64,000 nt of DNA. Origin: Apostichopus japonicus. Lineage: Eukaryota; Echinodermata; Holothuroidea; Aspidochirotida; Stichopodidae. Below, in pieces: positions 11,456-21,566 of the stretch. The stretch is taken from NCBI RefSeq assembly GCF_037975245.1, contig NC_092569.1:1651501-1715500 (forward strand). The letters are read 5' to 3'. The position numbers and the translations under genes are program-made. The notes under the pieces are model-generated. The model did no database searches, was not told the DNA's origin, and saw only the letters and a list, made by a program, of their open reading frames with translations. The first letter of the stretch is position 1; each line of letters starts with the position of its first letter.

Positions 11456-12415
11456 ATGGTAGCCTGATAGCCAACAGGCTATATGTCATTTATGGTAGCC
11501 TGATAGCCAACAGGCTTTATGTGATGCATGGTAGCCTGATAGCCAACAGGCTTTATGTAATGCATGGTAGCCTGATAGCCAACAGGCTATATGTCATCTA
11601 TGGTAGCCTGATAGCCAACAGGCTTTATGTGATGCATTGTATCCTGATAGCCAACAGGCTATATGTCATGCATGGTAGGCTGATAGCCAACAGGCTTTAT
11701 GTGATGCATTGTATCCTGATAGCCAACAGGCTATATGCCATTTATGGTAGCCTGATAGCCAACAGGCTTTATGTGATGCATTGTATCCTGATAGCCAACA
11801 GGCTATATGTCATGCATGGTAGCCTGATAGCCAACAGGCTTTATGTGATGCATTGTATCCTGATAGCCAACAGGCTATATGTCATCTATGGTAGCCTGAT
11901 AGCCAACAGGCTTTATGTGATGCATTGTATCCTGATAGCCAACAGGCTATATGTCATTTATGGTAGCCTGATAGCCAACAGGCTATATGTCAAGCATGGT
12001 AACCTGATAGCCAACAGGCTTTATGTGCTGCCTGGTAGCCTGATAGCCGAACAGGCTATATGTCATGCATGGTATCCTGATAGCCAACAGTCTTTATGTC
12101 ATGCATGGTATCCTGATAGCCAACAGGCTATATGTCATGCATGGTAACCTGATAGCCAACAGGCTTTATGTGATGCATTGTATCCTGATAGCCAACAGGC
12201 TATATGACATTTATGGTAGCCTGATAGCCAACAGGCTTTATGTGATGCATGGTATCCTGATAGCCAACAGGCTATATGTCATTTATGGTATCCTGATAGC
12301 CAACAGGCTATATGTCAAGCATGGTAACCTGATAGCCAACAGGCTTTATGTGGTGCATGGTAGCCTGATAGCCGAACAGGCTATATGTCATTTATGGTAG
12401 GCTGATAGCCAACGA
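11456..12415. repeat. 36-bp minisatellite, about 26 units
   Basis: Each unit has the conserved core GATAGCCAACAGGCT followed by TATATGTCAT or TTATGTGATG. Two unit types (GTAGCC and GTATCC versions) tend to alternate, giving a 72-bp higher-order unit through much of the array. In the GTAGCC type, AGCCTG and CAGGCT form a 6-bp hairpin around an 8-base loop. Since 36 is divisible by three, a 208-codon frame with a 12-residue period stays open; nothing else suggests translation. Confidence 0.95.
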
Positions 12416-13262
12416 ATGTTATAGAGCCTACAGACCCTCAACATAGGATTCGGCTTCAACAACTCCAGGGCCACACCCTCCCCTCCCCCTCTTAACAATC
12501 CTGGATGCGCTGAGCCATCTTAACAGCCACATGTACACATGAGAAAGGCAATTTTCTAGTAGCTTACACATCATGCCCTTTGGTTTTCCAACTATAAGAT
12601 TTTGTGTCAAGGTGGTTGTTTCTTTAATAATTTGTTGCTCTTTTAGCCTTAAAACTAGAACAAAAAGAAATTCTTAGAACAGTCATAATAACAAATCAAA
12701 AGGAAACTGAACTATTGTTTTCCATTGTGGTTAAAAGGAAACTCAGAAATGCAATGAATAACAACAATGGCTAATAAAATTACAAAGTAATGATTGGCAT
12801 ATTAAACATGTTTATTTATTTTTCCGTGCAGCGCTTGTTTTGTATTCACTCAGGTTGTTATTATAACACACATCCGTATTTCTAATAATTTCCAGAGTTT
12901 TTTCCATTATGACATAACTAGATAGGTATTTCCCCGCGTTCACCCTAGATTATTTACGTCATGCATGGAAACTTCCATACGTTGTATTCAATAGTTTCTT
13001 ATACTGGTTAATCTTGTAAGACAGTCTTTAATTGTCCAGAATACATAATGTATATACGTCTATTACACATTCAAAGTTTACTGTTCGATTGGTAATTGAG
13101 GGGGGAGGGGGGGGGGGTTATGCTGAATCACGGGGGTAATGAACCTAGGCGTATCCTATATGAATCTTATATGAAATAAGTACCAAATAAAGTGCTGTTA
13201 TCATGAAATAAACATGCTCAAGAGCACTGTACAAAAGAACCAATTCCTGGAATATAAAGGAA
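12416..13262. other. Intergenic spacer, nothing recognised
   Basis: No supported gene. A G-homopolymer-rich patch lies near 13100. The rest is plain AT-rich sequence up to the MITE-like block at 13263. Confidence 0.4.
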
Positions 13263-13640
13263 TGAATGCCTATATGACATGCACATTTTGATGTTGAACG
13301 CGTGCGGAGCGCGCCAAAAATTTTGGTTATATTTTCCGTGTTATTACCAGCTTCCATATTGGTTATAATTATTTGGCAAGTCGTTACAATAATTACGATA
13401 ATAATAACATCAGTTTAACCATTGAAAAGCAAATTGCAAATTATTCTTCTTTCAGTAGGTGCCTGAAAAATTCTCATCATATTGCCCGAATTTTCACCAA
13501 AAAAATTGAAACACACAAAACAAATTTTTCTTCTTTCAGTAGTTGCCCGAAAAATTCTCAGCCTATTGCCCGAATTTTCACCAAAAATTTTGGTTGGGGG
13601 GGGGCTGCAGCCCCCCAGCCCCCCGCCTCCTACGCCTATG
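13263..13640 (-). mobile_element. MITE related to the 15899-16309 insertion
   Basis: Shares with 15899-16309, in opposite orientation, the segments GTTGAACGCG...GGAGCGCG, TTTAACCATTGAAAA, TTCTTCTTTCAGTA, TTGCCCGAATTTTCACC and a C-rich run ending GCCTCCTACGCCTATGG. An internal stretch (about 13445-13500) is repeated with changes at 13528-13585. The left boundary is uncertain. Confidence 0.6.
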
Positions 13641-13959
13641 GTTCTCTGTATTTAGAATTTCATCAAAGGGGAACTCTTTTGTTGTGTGTTGTGTGGTTTT
13701 GTGTATAGTAATATTATTTCCCTCTGTGGCATATGAGCACAATATAAAGAATAACAAAAACATTTTACAGCTTATACAAACACGACACTATAAATAGTGA
13801 TGACAAAATAACGTCACGAGGCTATTTACACGTACGCCATATATAAATATCTCTGATGTTCTATAGTACGACAAGAAAAACACAGATAGTGTATGTGACA
13901 CAAGATGTTATAAATAATCTAAAAAATAAAACTATTGTCTCCTGCATGAATCAACCTCG

Positions 13960-14385
13960 CAACGACCTTCCCTGCCCCACCTCCAACCTTCCTGCCGCTC
14001 ATCCAACCTTCATGCCCCTCATCCAACCTTCCCTGCCCTTCATGCAACCTTCCCTCCCCCTCATCCAATCTTCCCTACTACTCGTCCAACCTTCCCTCCC
14101 CTCATCCAACCTTCCCTTCCCCTTTCCACCCCTCAACCAACCTTCCCTCCCCCTCATCCAACCTTCCCTCCCCCTCATCCAACCTTCCCCCACCCCCTCA
14201 TCCAACCTGCCCTCCCTCTTATCCAACCTGCCCTCCCCCTCATCCAACCATTCCTACCTCTCATCCAAGCTTCCCACCCCCCTCATTCAACCTTCCCTCC
14301 CCCTCATCTAACCTTCCCTCCCCCTCAACCAACCTTCCCTCGCCTTAACCCAACCTTCCCTCCCCCTCATCGAACCATCCTGTTT
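13960..14385. repeat. C-rich minisatellite, about 20 bp unit
   Basis: About twenty imperfect copies of CCCTCATCCAACCTTCCCTC. Its plus strand gives a Pro/Ser/Leu-rich open frame and its minus strand a Gly/Glu/Arg-rich one, both artefacts of the repeat. It lies 0.9-1.3 kb downstream of the stop codon of the second Ly6-type gene. Confidence 0.9.
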
Positions 14386-14954
14386 CCAGAATTGTAATCC
14401 TTGTATATCTACTTACATGACTCCAGTCATTCAACAAACAAGAAGATTGTGCTGCCCTCACTACGCGTCGGATATGCGCTGCTAGACTACCAGTTATCCA
14501 TAAATAAGGCAATAACAGGCACAGCCTTTCTGTATTTATTTCTCACTTATATTTGTGTAGTAAAAACTGTAAAACAAGATAAACGATACATAATAATAAA
14601 AACTGAAACACTATGAAACTAATCACTAAACTAAATACGGTAATGATTGCACTCAGAGTAGTGACGTGTTAACATTGTCGGTTATGACACATATTATAAC
14701 TATGACTGAGTATATGATAGGGACGAGAATAAAGTCGATTAAAAATCTAATAACCTACTACAAAAATGTTCCTTCAATTAATATAATAGTACAATAATAA
14801 TGAGAAATTATTTTTACGACACTTAAGCGACCACAAATGTGGGAGAAACCCGCAAAGGCTAATAGATTACAACTTACACGTCGGATGGCTTCCAATTGAA
14901 CATTTTAACTCAAATTTGGAATATTTTTAATTTAAGAAAGTCATTTCAGATGAG

Positions 14955-15063
14955 AAATCCGTAGATTTCTCTTGGACGAAAAACCCACCTTACAGGCTAT
15001 GACCCGAACCTCCCGATTGCTAAGCCTCATTGGTTCAAATGCCACTGCCTTTATCCACTCGGC

Positions 15064-15066
<3 letters not shown>
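14955..15066 (-). mobile_element. tRNA-like SINE fragment
   Basis: On the minus strand an A box (TAGCCGAGTGGATAAAGG) and a B box (GGTTCGGGTC) lie about 50 bp apart, as in a tRNA-Ser/Leu type gene with an extra arm. The stem pairing is poor and it is embedded in repeat, so this is a tRNA-derived SINE and not a functional tRNA. It abuts a (TA)n tract, like the other SINEs here. A shorter match to the A-box part is at 20625-20650. Confidence 0.55.
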
Positions 15067-15103
<37 letters not shown>

Positions 15104-15180
15104 TATATATATAGTTATATATATTTAGTTATATATATATAGTTATATATAAATATATATATATAGTTATTATATTATAT

Positions 15181-15249
<69 letters not shown>

Positions 15250-15250
15250 G
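15067..15250. repeat. (TA)n microsatellite with TAGTTATA interruptions
   Basis: TA run next to the 3' end of the second Ly6-type gene, in the position equivalent to 4960-5171 beside copy 1. Confidence 0.9.
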
Positions 15251-15288
15251 GCTCTTTGTATCATTTGAAAAAATTACATTAAAAAAAA

Positions 15289-18200
15289 TTATCCCATAAA
15301 TCGCAGGTACAATAAAATAAAAAGGCCAGCGAACGTTGTACTGAAAAATGGCCGAAAATTAGATCCACTGCCGAACAGTTGCTCTTCAAATTCACTGAGT
15401 TGATCGATAGTGACACAGTAGTCTGACGGACAGACGCACGTGTCAAGGCTCTCGTAGTTAAATCCGGGACCTTGGAAATCGTCAAAATGAGCTAAGGATG
15501 GGTCGATGGCTTTCAATTCATCACGATCGTTGCAGCCGCTGAGAGAGCCAGTGCCACAGGAGGCGAACATGTATCGCACCGAATAATCGTCTTGAACTGG
15601 AGAGCGAAAGTGTAACCGTCGGTTAACTTAGGCTTATGAAGTATATGAATGAGATAAACGGGGATGCAGGCTCTTCCAGAATGTTATCAAAATTATGCGA
15701 ACACGCAGTCAAATGACGCCGAAGCTTATAAAATGACACACTTAGAAAAGAAAGGACCCCCACCCACACCCACCCACAACGCACCCGATCACTACGAACA
15801 TTGAACTAAGATACATGAGACGGGTTTAAAGACGAGAAACGTTAGCAAAAGAGCATTGTAACAAGTTATGAGCTTAGCAATGGTATGTACAGACTTAAAA
15901 CCACAGGTGTAGGAGGCGGGGGGGGGGTTGGGTTCGGGGGTGGGGGCTGCAGCCCTCCCAGCCACAATTTTTCGTGAAAATTCGGGCAATATGCTGAGAA
16001 TTTTTCGAGCACTTACTGAAAGAAGAATAATTTGCAGTGTGTTTTTCAATGGTTAAACTTATTACTATCATTATTGTTGTAACGACTTCCCCATATTATT
16101 ATAACCAATATGGAAGGGTAATAAGACGGAAAATGATTGTATATATGTTATTGGCATGTGATGTAATAACCGATGAATGCCTATAAGATATGCACATTTA
16201 ACATGTTGAACGCGCGCGGAGCGCGCGAAAAACTTTGGTTATATTTTTCGGGCAACTCGTTACAGCCCCCCCCCCCCCCCCCAATCAAATTAGGCTCCTA
16301 CACCTATGCTTAAGACGATCACTCAAAGAGCCTTCCAGATCTTAGGACCTTTGAAACAGATAAAACACTGAGTGGAATTCACGATTTAAATGAATGCTGA
16401 GAGAGTTGCTGAAATCTAGTGTTGTGGTTGCGGACGGAGTAACGATTGGAAGAAAATTCAATTGAAACATTTATAGATAGACCCCATAGCAAAACTGGAA
16501 CGGAAGGGTTGCAGTTTTATGACTGTCGATATCATTAATATTGAGGATTTGGAGTTTTAACGGAACATGGATTACTGTGATAAAGAGAGTATAGCTATTT
16601 GTTATGTAAAATGAATGAATTGTCTGCAGTGCGGGAAGGATAGTTGTTGGCCGGGCAGATTTACTGTAAGAAGAGGTAAGGTATGATAATGGTAGCTGGC
16701 TATGTATAGAATGCCCTTGTTCTTTCCTGGGTGACTTTTCTTAAAAAAGTATATAGAATGGAGAATTTTTTTTTGGCTGGTGACCAATCAGAAAATCAAA
16801 TTCTGAAGAAACTTTGCTGCACACATGTAGTGCTGCTAAGTTAGATTATCATCAAGAGTTTGGTAACATGAGAACAAGTTGATGTGGTTGTTGTAGATGT
16901 CAAGACCCTTACAGCTTGATGGGATGTGGTATAAAGAGTAAATGAAATATTTTTCTTTTATAACAACGGACATATGCCGGACGTTTCATCTCTTGATACT
17001 TTTAAGACCCTATGTATAAGGAACACATTCTCTGCAAAGTTGTTCTAAATCAATACGTGTTTTTTACACAGTATACAATTGTGTAAGAGACTCTTGTGTG
17101 TGTGTGGGTGTGAGGGTTTACATGATTAATCTGAAAGAAGTGGTCACGTGTCAAACAGAGATCACCTTGATTCGGCGATCGCTTAGCCTATACAAAGTTA
17201 GGTGGAAGATTCGAGCTTTAGTTAAAATAATTGAAGAAAAGTCTGGTACATTATATCTTCTCAAGGATTCTAGAAAAACAAGGTCAAGTTAGAGATATTG
17301 TGAATAGTAGGCTACTGTAGGACCAAGTATACCTGTGATGTAGCTAGCTATAAGCAGATGTATGCCTATGATGTATGCCTATTTGTAGCCTATCGGATAT
17401 AGCCTATGTGATTTAGCCTATCTGTGATGTAGCCTATGCATCAACCATGGGCGTATAGCTAGACTTCTTTTTTTAGGGGACCCAATACCCTTCTAGCGAG
17501 GGGGTGGGGGCAGACATGACTTCTAAACGTAAAGAACATATTCTCCAACAGTTTTTAGGAGAAGGGGATCGAGGGGCCTGACAGATATTTTGGGGCCAGG
17601 ATTCAACCCCCCCCCCCCCCCACCGCCGAGGCTAATGCAGTAGCCGTTATACCCTGGACCAGAGAGATAAACTTCTCGAAAGGCACTTTTCTCTTTGCAG
17701 TTACTTCAATTGGGTTTGCAGAAAGTAGGAAGAGGTGTAATGCTGTAGACCTACAATCAAAACTCTATAGTCCACTTCTGCTTCATTCCGTATAGGTAAT
17801 AAATATATACTTACACGAGAATTTACTTGCAATCAAAACACATTTGTCATCTGGTGGGTCACATTTTTGAGTTGTCACGTTGTTGTTCACAGCTATCTTG
17901 GTACAAGTGTCATTGTACTTTTGATTGTGTGCGGTACACTCTGTTTTTATCCAATTATTGCATTCCAGTCCCTGAACTACAAAACAATCAAATAAAATAA
18001 TAATATTGATCACCGCTTTCCTTTATGGTTTACCGAAACCAAACAAAAAGTGATATCACTCTTACCGAACTTGCAGATTGAGGGGGAGGGGGAGGGAGAG
18101 GGGAGGGGAGGGGAGGGGGAGGGATTGCAAAGTCGGCAATGACTATATAGCGGATCACAAAGCCTCGGTAATTACTATTACAGTTGAATTCGTCTAAAAC

Positions 18201-19143
18201 GGCAGCATAAAGAAACGTTGTACTCAAAGCCGAAGCCAAAGAGAATTAATCAGGTCACACATTCGCAGTCTATGCATGCTAAGTTCTGAAATTTGGAGCA
18301 AACTTCCTACTGACGATAAAACGTTGTAGTGATGTTAAAACTCCTATAGTGTCAATACTTAAAGGATTGGTTCAGTTGTCATACATGTTTATGTTATATG
18401 AAAGAGGATAATAAAAGAAACACAATGGTGAAAAAACTGTTCAAATATCTTTTTCGGTTAAAGAGATATTCAAGTGTAAAGTTTTATCAAATTGTGTAGA
18501 AACTGCTGAAATCTGACTAGCTGTGACGTCACATCCTCACATTCCTGAAAAGTCTTTGTTTTATTCTCTAAATACTTTGTGAGATTTCATGACTCTCAAC
18601 CAAAAGATATATCAGGAGATCTCATATTTGTCCAAAGGAAGTATTTGAGATTAAACATCTTAAGATCATTTGATTATATTATTTTCAAATGTGTCAAAAA
18701 AATGTAAATTCTTTTTAAAGAAATATATTCACAAATGTTAAGGAAGTGAGGATGTGACATCACACCCTCACAGTTAGTCTTTCTACACCAGTCGTTTTCA
18801 AAGAAATTTTGATATCTTCAAAGTGTCATATCTCCTTAACAGAGCATGCCATCATGGTAGTTTCTTCACTGTTCTTTTTGTCTTTTTGTGCTCTTTCGTA
18901 CAAAATAGACATGTCAAACACCTGAACCAATCCTTTAAGACTTGTTTGTTCCCATGAGTATTTTCTTGACTCTTAGCGCGCTGAACATTGCATGACTTTG
19001 GATATTAGGTACTATATAAATTATTGATTGATTGATCAATCAGAGAAACCATTGAAAATTGACGCTTAGGCCTATATCCTATTGTATAGTAACTTACCAG
19101 GAAATGAAGCCGATATGCAGAAAAGAATAATATACTTCAGCAT
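15289..19143 (-). CDS. Ly6/three-finger GPI-anchored protein, copy 2
   Basis: Three coding exons on the minus strand: 19098-19143, 17815-17976 and 15289-15596 (516 nt, 171 aa), with splice phases identical to copy 1. Signal peptide MLKYIILFCISASFP. All ten mature cysteines are kept, as are the [19 protein letters not shown] block, CVCPSDYC and the hydrophobic tail. Relative to copy 1 it lacks two residues in exon 2 and ten in exon 3, the latter removing the NET site just before the presumed GPI region. Most changes fall in the exon-2 loops (for example NNWIKTEC against YHWIKKEC). The reading frame is intact, so it looks functional and not a pseudogene. Its role is presumably the same kind of cell-surface protein as copy 1, perhaps with altered loop specificity; the ligand is unknown. 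Confidence 0.85.
15899..16309. mobile_element. TTAA-flanked MITE (411 bp) in Ly6 copy 2 intron
   Basis: Flanked by TTAA on both sides (15895-15898, 16310-16313), with inverted end motifs related to CAYAGGTGTAGGAG. The paralogous intron of copy 1 has a single ...ACAGACTTAAGATGGTCACTC... at 5836-5856. That is an unoccupied site proving precise insertion at TTAA. No coding capacity. TTAA targets are typical of piggyBac and Kolobok families; which applies is not decidable here. Confidence 0.85.
18284..19045 (+). mobile_element. L2-type LINE tail, copy 2, interrupted
   Basis: Counterpart of 7740-7936. It begins with WSKLPTD-like coding sequence and ends with TTGGATATTAGGTACTATATAAATT and a (TGAT)n run. 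It is split by the 572-bp insertion 18363-18934. Confidence 0.65.
18363..18934. mobile_element. TTAA-flanked MITE (572 bp)
   Basis: Ends are AGGATTGGTTCAG and its exact complement CTGAACCAATCCT, flanked by TTAA (18359-18362, 18935-18938). Inner inverted segments around GTGACGTCACATCCTCAC (about 18525) and GAGGATGTGACATCAC (about 18750) make it largely palindromic. The equivalent L2 sequence in copy 1 reads ACTTATGACTTG with no insert, so it arrived after the duplication. No coding capacity. Confidence 0.85.
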
Positions 19144-19170
19144 GTTATTTAATCTGCGAACAGAACAGAC

Positions 19171-19255
19171 AGAAACAATAATAATAATAGTAATAATAAT
19201 AATAATAATTATAACGATGACGATGATGATAATGATAATTATTATTATTATAAAT
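19171..19255. repeat. (AAT)n/(GAT)n microsatellite
   Basis: Mixed trinucleotide run upstream of the signal-peptide exon of the second Ly6-type gene, in its 5' intron. Confidence 0.85.
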
Positions 19256-19264
19256 GATGATTAT

Positions 19265-19626
<362 letters not shown>

Positions 19627-20164
19627 CCACTGCCTTTAATGTGTCAGTGAAAAGGGAGACCTAAAAGAGGGTCGCTCTATGATAATTGTTCCATGGGTCC
19701 GATCCGGCTATATCGATGCGCCTGTAAGTATACCTCAGATGGAGTAGTATGCCAAATATACCTAAATCTAAATAATAATAATCACAATCCGCCGAAGCGT
19801 AGATTGACGTTACACCTTTATTGGCTACGCCATTCTATCGAGTGATGTATCGAAAAGAAAGTCTTGAGATAATAAGTGAACTAAAATCACTTAAGCCCTG
19901 TACTCCCCTTCACAAACTTTTTGTCTTATATAGCTATATTCAAATATGTATCAGAGTTGCTAAAAACAGAGACAGTCAGTTGCCATAAGATTTAAACTTA
20001 GTAAACAAAGTCATTATAACGCTTTGGGCAAACGATATATCTATAAGTTGCAAGGCACTCCATCGGGAAGAAAATGTAGAACTGTAGGCTATGGAAGTAT
20101 TGGCAATAAGAAAGCAATAGTTAGAGTAACAAAACATGCACGGTAAACAAATTATAAATCTTAC

Positions 20165-20230
20165 CGATATATCAGCGAGTAGCTTGGTAATATTGTATTT
20201 AAACCAAGACCGATATTTATCCCAGACTAA
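20165..20230 (-). other. Probable 5' UTR exon of Ly6 gene copy 2
   Basis: Ends TATATCG followed by GTAAGAT on the minus strand, matching the copy-1 exon at 9348. The acceptor that would receive it lies 10 bases upstream of the ATG at 19141-19143. The exon start is not determinable. Confidence 0.45.
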
Positions 20231-20394
20231 CACATACTGCAGGTGACACTGTGGAAAAACTGATAGAACGGAAGAAAAGGAAGGAATGATAGTTGATCTT
20301 GGGTAAGGAGGATTCAATGTGCCGTAATAAATAACTATACGATAACCATAGAAATTGAAAAGGACTATAACTTACAGCATGTTGTTAATTATGG

Positions 20395-20650
20395 AACGCG
20401 GAAAGGGTCAACGTGAGGCTCCGTCCACTCAGAAATGGTCGTTCGCTCAGAAACCGTCCACTTAGAGATCGCCGCTCAAATCAAGCAGCCGTCCATTTTG
20501 ATATCGCCGTTTAACGTGAGGGGCCGTCCACTTGGAGATGGTCGTTGATACACAGACCGTCTACTCAGAGATCGCTGCGCGAACACAGCCAACCTTTCGG
20601 GAACCGTCCATTCAGAAATGCCGCCTTTATCCACTCGGCCACATGGCACC
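20395..20650. repeat. Degenerate repeat, about 35-40 bp
   Basis: Six to seven imperfect units built around CCGTCCACTCAGAGATCG. It ends in a short SINE-like piece (GCCTTTATCCACTCGGCCA) related to the A-box region at 15045-15064. No coding function is apparent despite overlapping open frames on both strands. Confidence 0.65.
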
Positions 20651-20659
20651 GGTAAAATT

Positions 20660-21566
20660 GTCTTTTTACAATATTTTGACCGAAAAAACTCCAACCCCCA
20701 AACATATTCAAAATCAAACCAAATCAAAAGTACATAACTAAAACGACATGATAATATTTTTTCAAAGTTACTTTCTTCGAGCTATTTCACGATGCGTCAT
20801 CTTCACTAACACTGATATTTAATGGGGAAAGAGATATAATTTTATTTAAACTGGTAAATTGAGCTTTACGACAGGAAATATCTTGAAATTATGACATGTA
20901 TCACATTAGCATCATACATAAAATATACATTTTGAAAGCACTTCAAACAGAGATATTTAAATAATAGTTTGCTCAATTAATTACACAAAAATATTCATCA
21001 GCTAACGATAAACAAATGAGATTCAAACTTAGTAATACAAAAATTGGTATCAAATACTACATTGCAATAATTTGTATTTATTTCAATTTAATTAGGCTAT
21101 ACGTTAGACCTAGTATATGAGGCAATATGTGGGTAACGTATAAACACAATTTCGCTCAACTAGATCTAACAACAATATCAACGACAAACACCTGCTGTTG
21201 TTTACGAAATGAAAATAAGTTACAAAACAATCTTTGCAGTCGAACCGATTAACCAAAGATATAAACACTACAACTGTAAATTGCGTCAGTCCAGTACAGT
21301 CATCTAGTATTACCAGGGAGTTGTTATGGAAACTCCCTGGTATTGTATTACTAAGGTATTTACATAGAACTATGTGCTGCCAGTCCTGATAAGCCCTGTT
21401 TGAATCCCCGGCTGGAATTATACTTGGCTCAATAGCTATTCAAAATGGTTGCGCCCATAAACTGGGTTGGTCAATATTACTAGCTGCGATCTGACAAGAG
21501 AGAATTAGGTTAAGCGACTATCCAACGTGTTTCATATTTACTAACTTAATTACTGATATTATAGAG
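20660..21566. promoter_or_regulatory. Upstream region of TMEM65
   Basis: No gene. It presumably contains the TMEM65 promoter and 5' UTR; no TATA box can be singled out in this AT-rich DNA. A perfect 12-bp stem with an 8-base loop (TACCAGGGAGTT at 21311-21322 and its complement at 21331-21342) is the only distinct structure. Confidence 0.35.

Noticed and set aside
11521-12147. 208-codon repetitive open frame as a repeat protein
   Set aside because: The 36-bp period keeps any stop-free frame open. There is no upstream promoter, splice signal or non-repeat domain.
11456-12415. CRISPR-like direct repeats (also 25077-25502)
   Set aside because: Units are head-to-tail without unique spacers of uniform length, and the surrounding genes are animal genes with introns. 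These are minisatellites.
13999-14311. Proline-rich and arginine/glycine-rich frames on opposite strands
   Set aside because: Both are translations of the 20-bp C-rich minisatellite.
14955-15066. Functional tRNA-Ser/Leu gene
   Set aside because: A and B boxes are present, but acceptor and anticodon stems do not pair and the sequence is embedded in a SINE-like context beside TA repeats.
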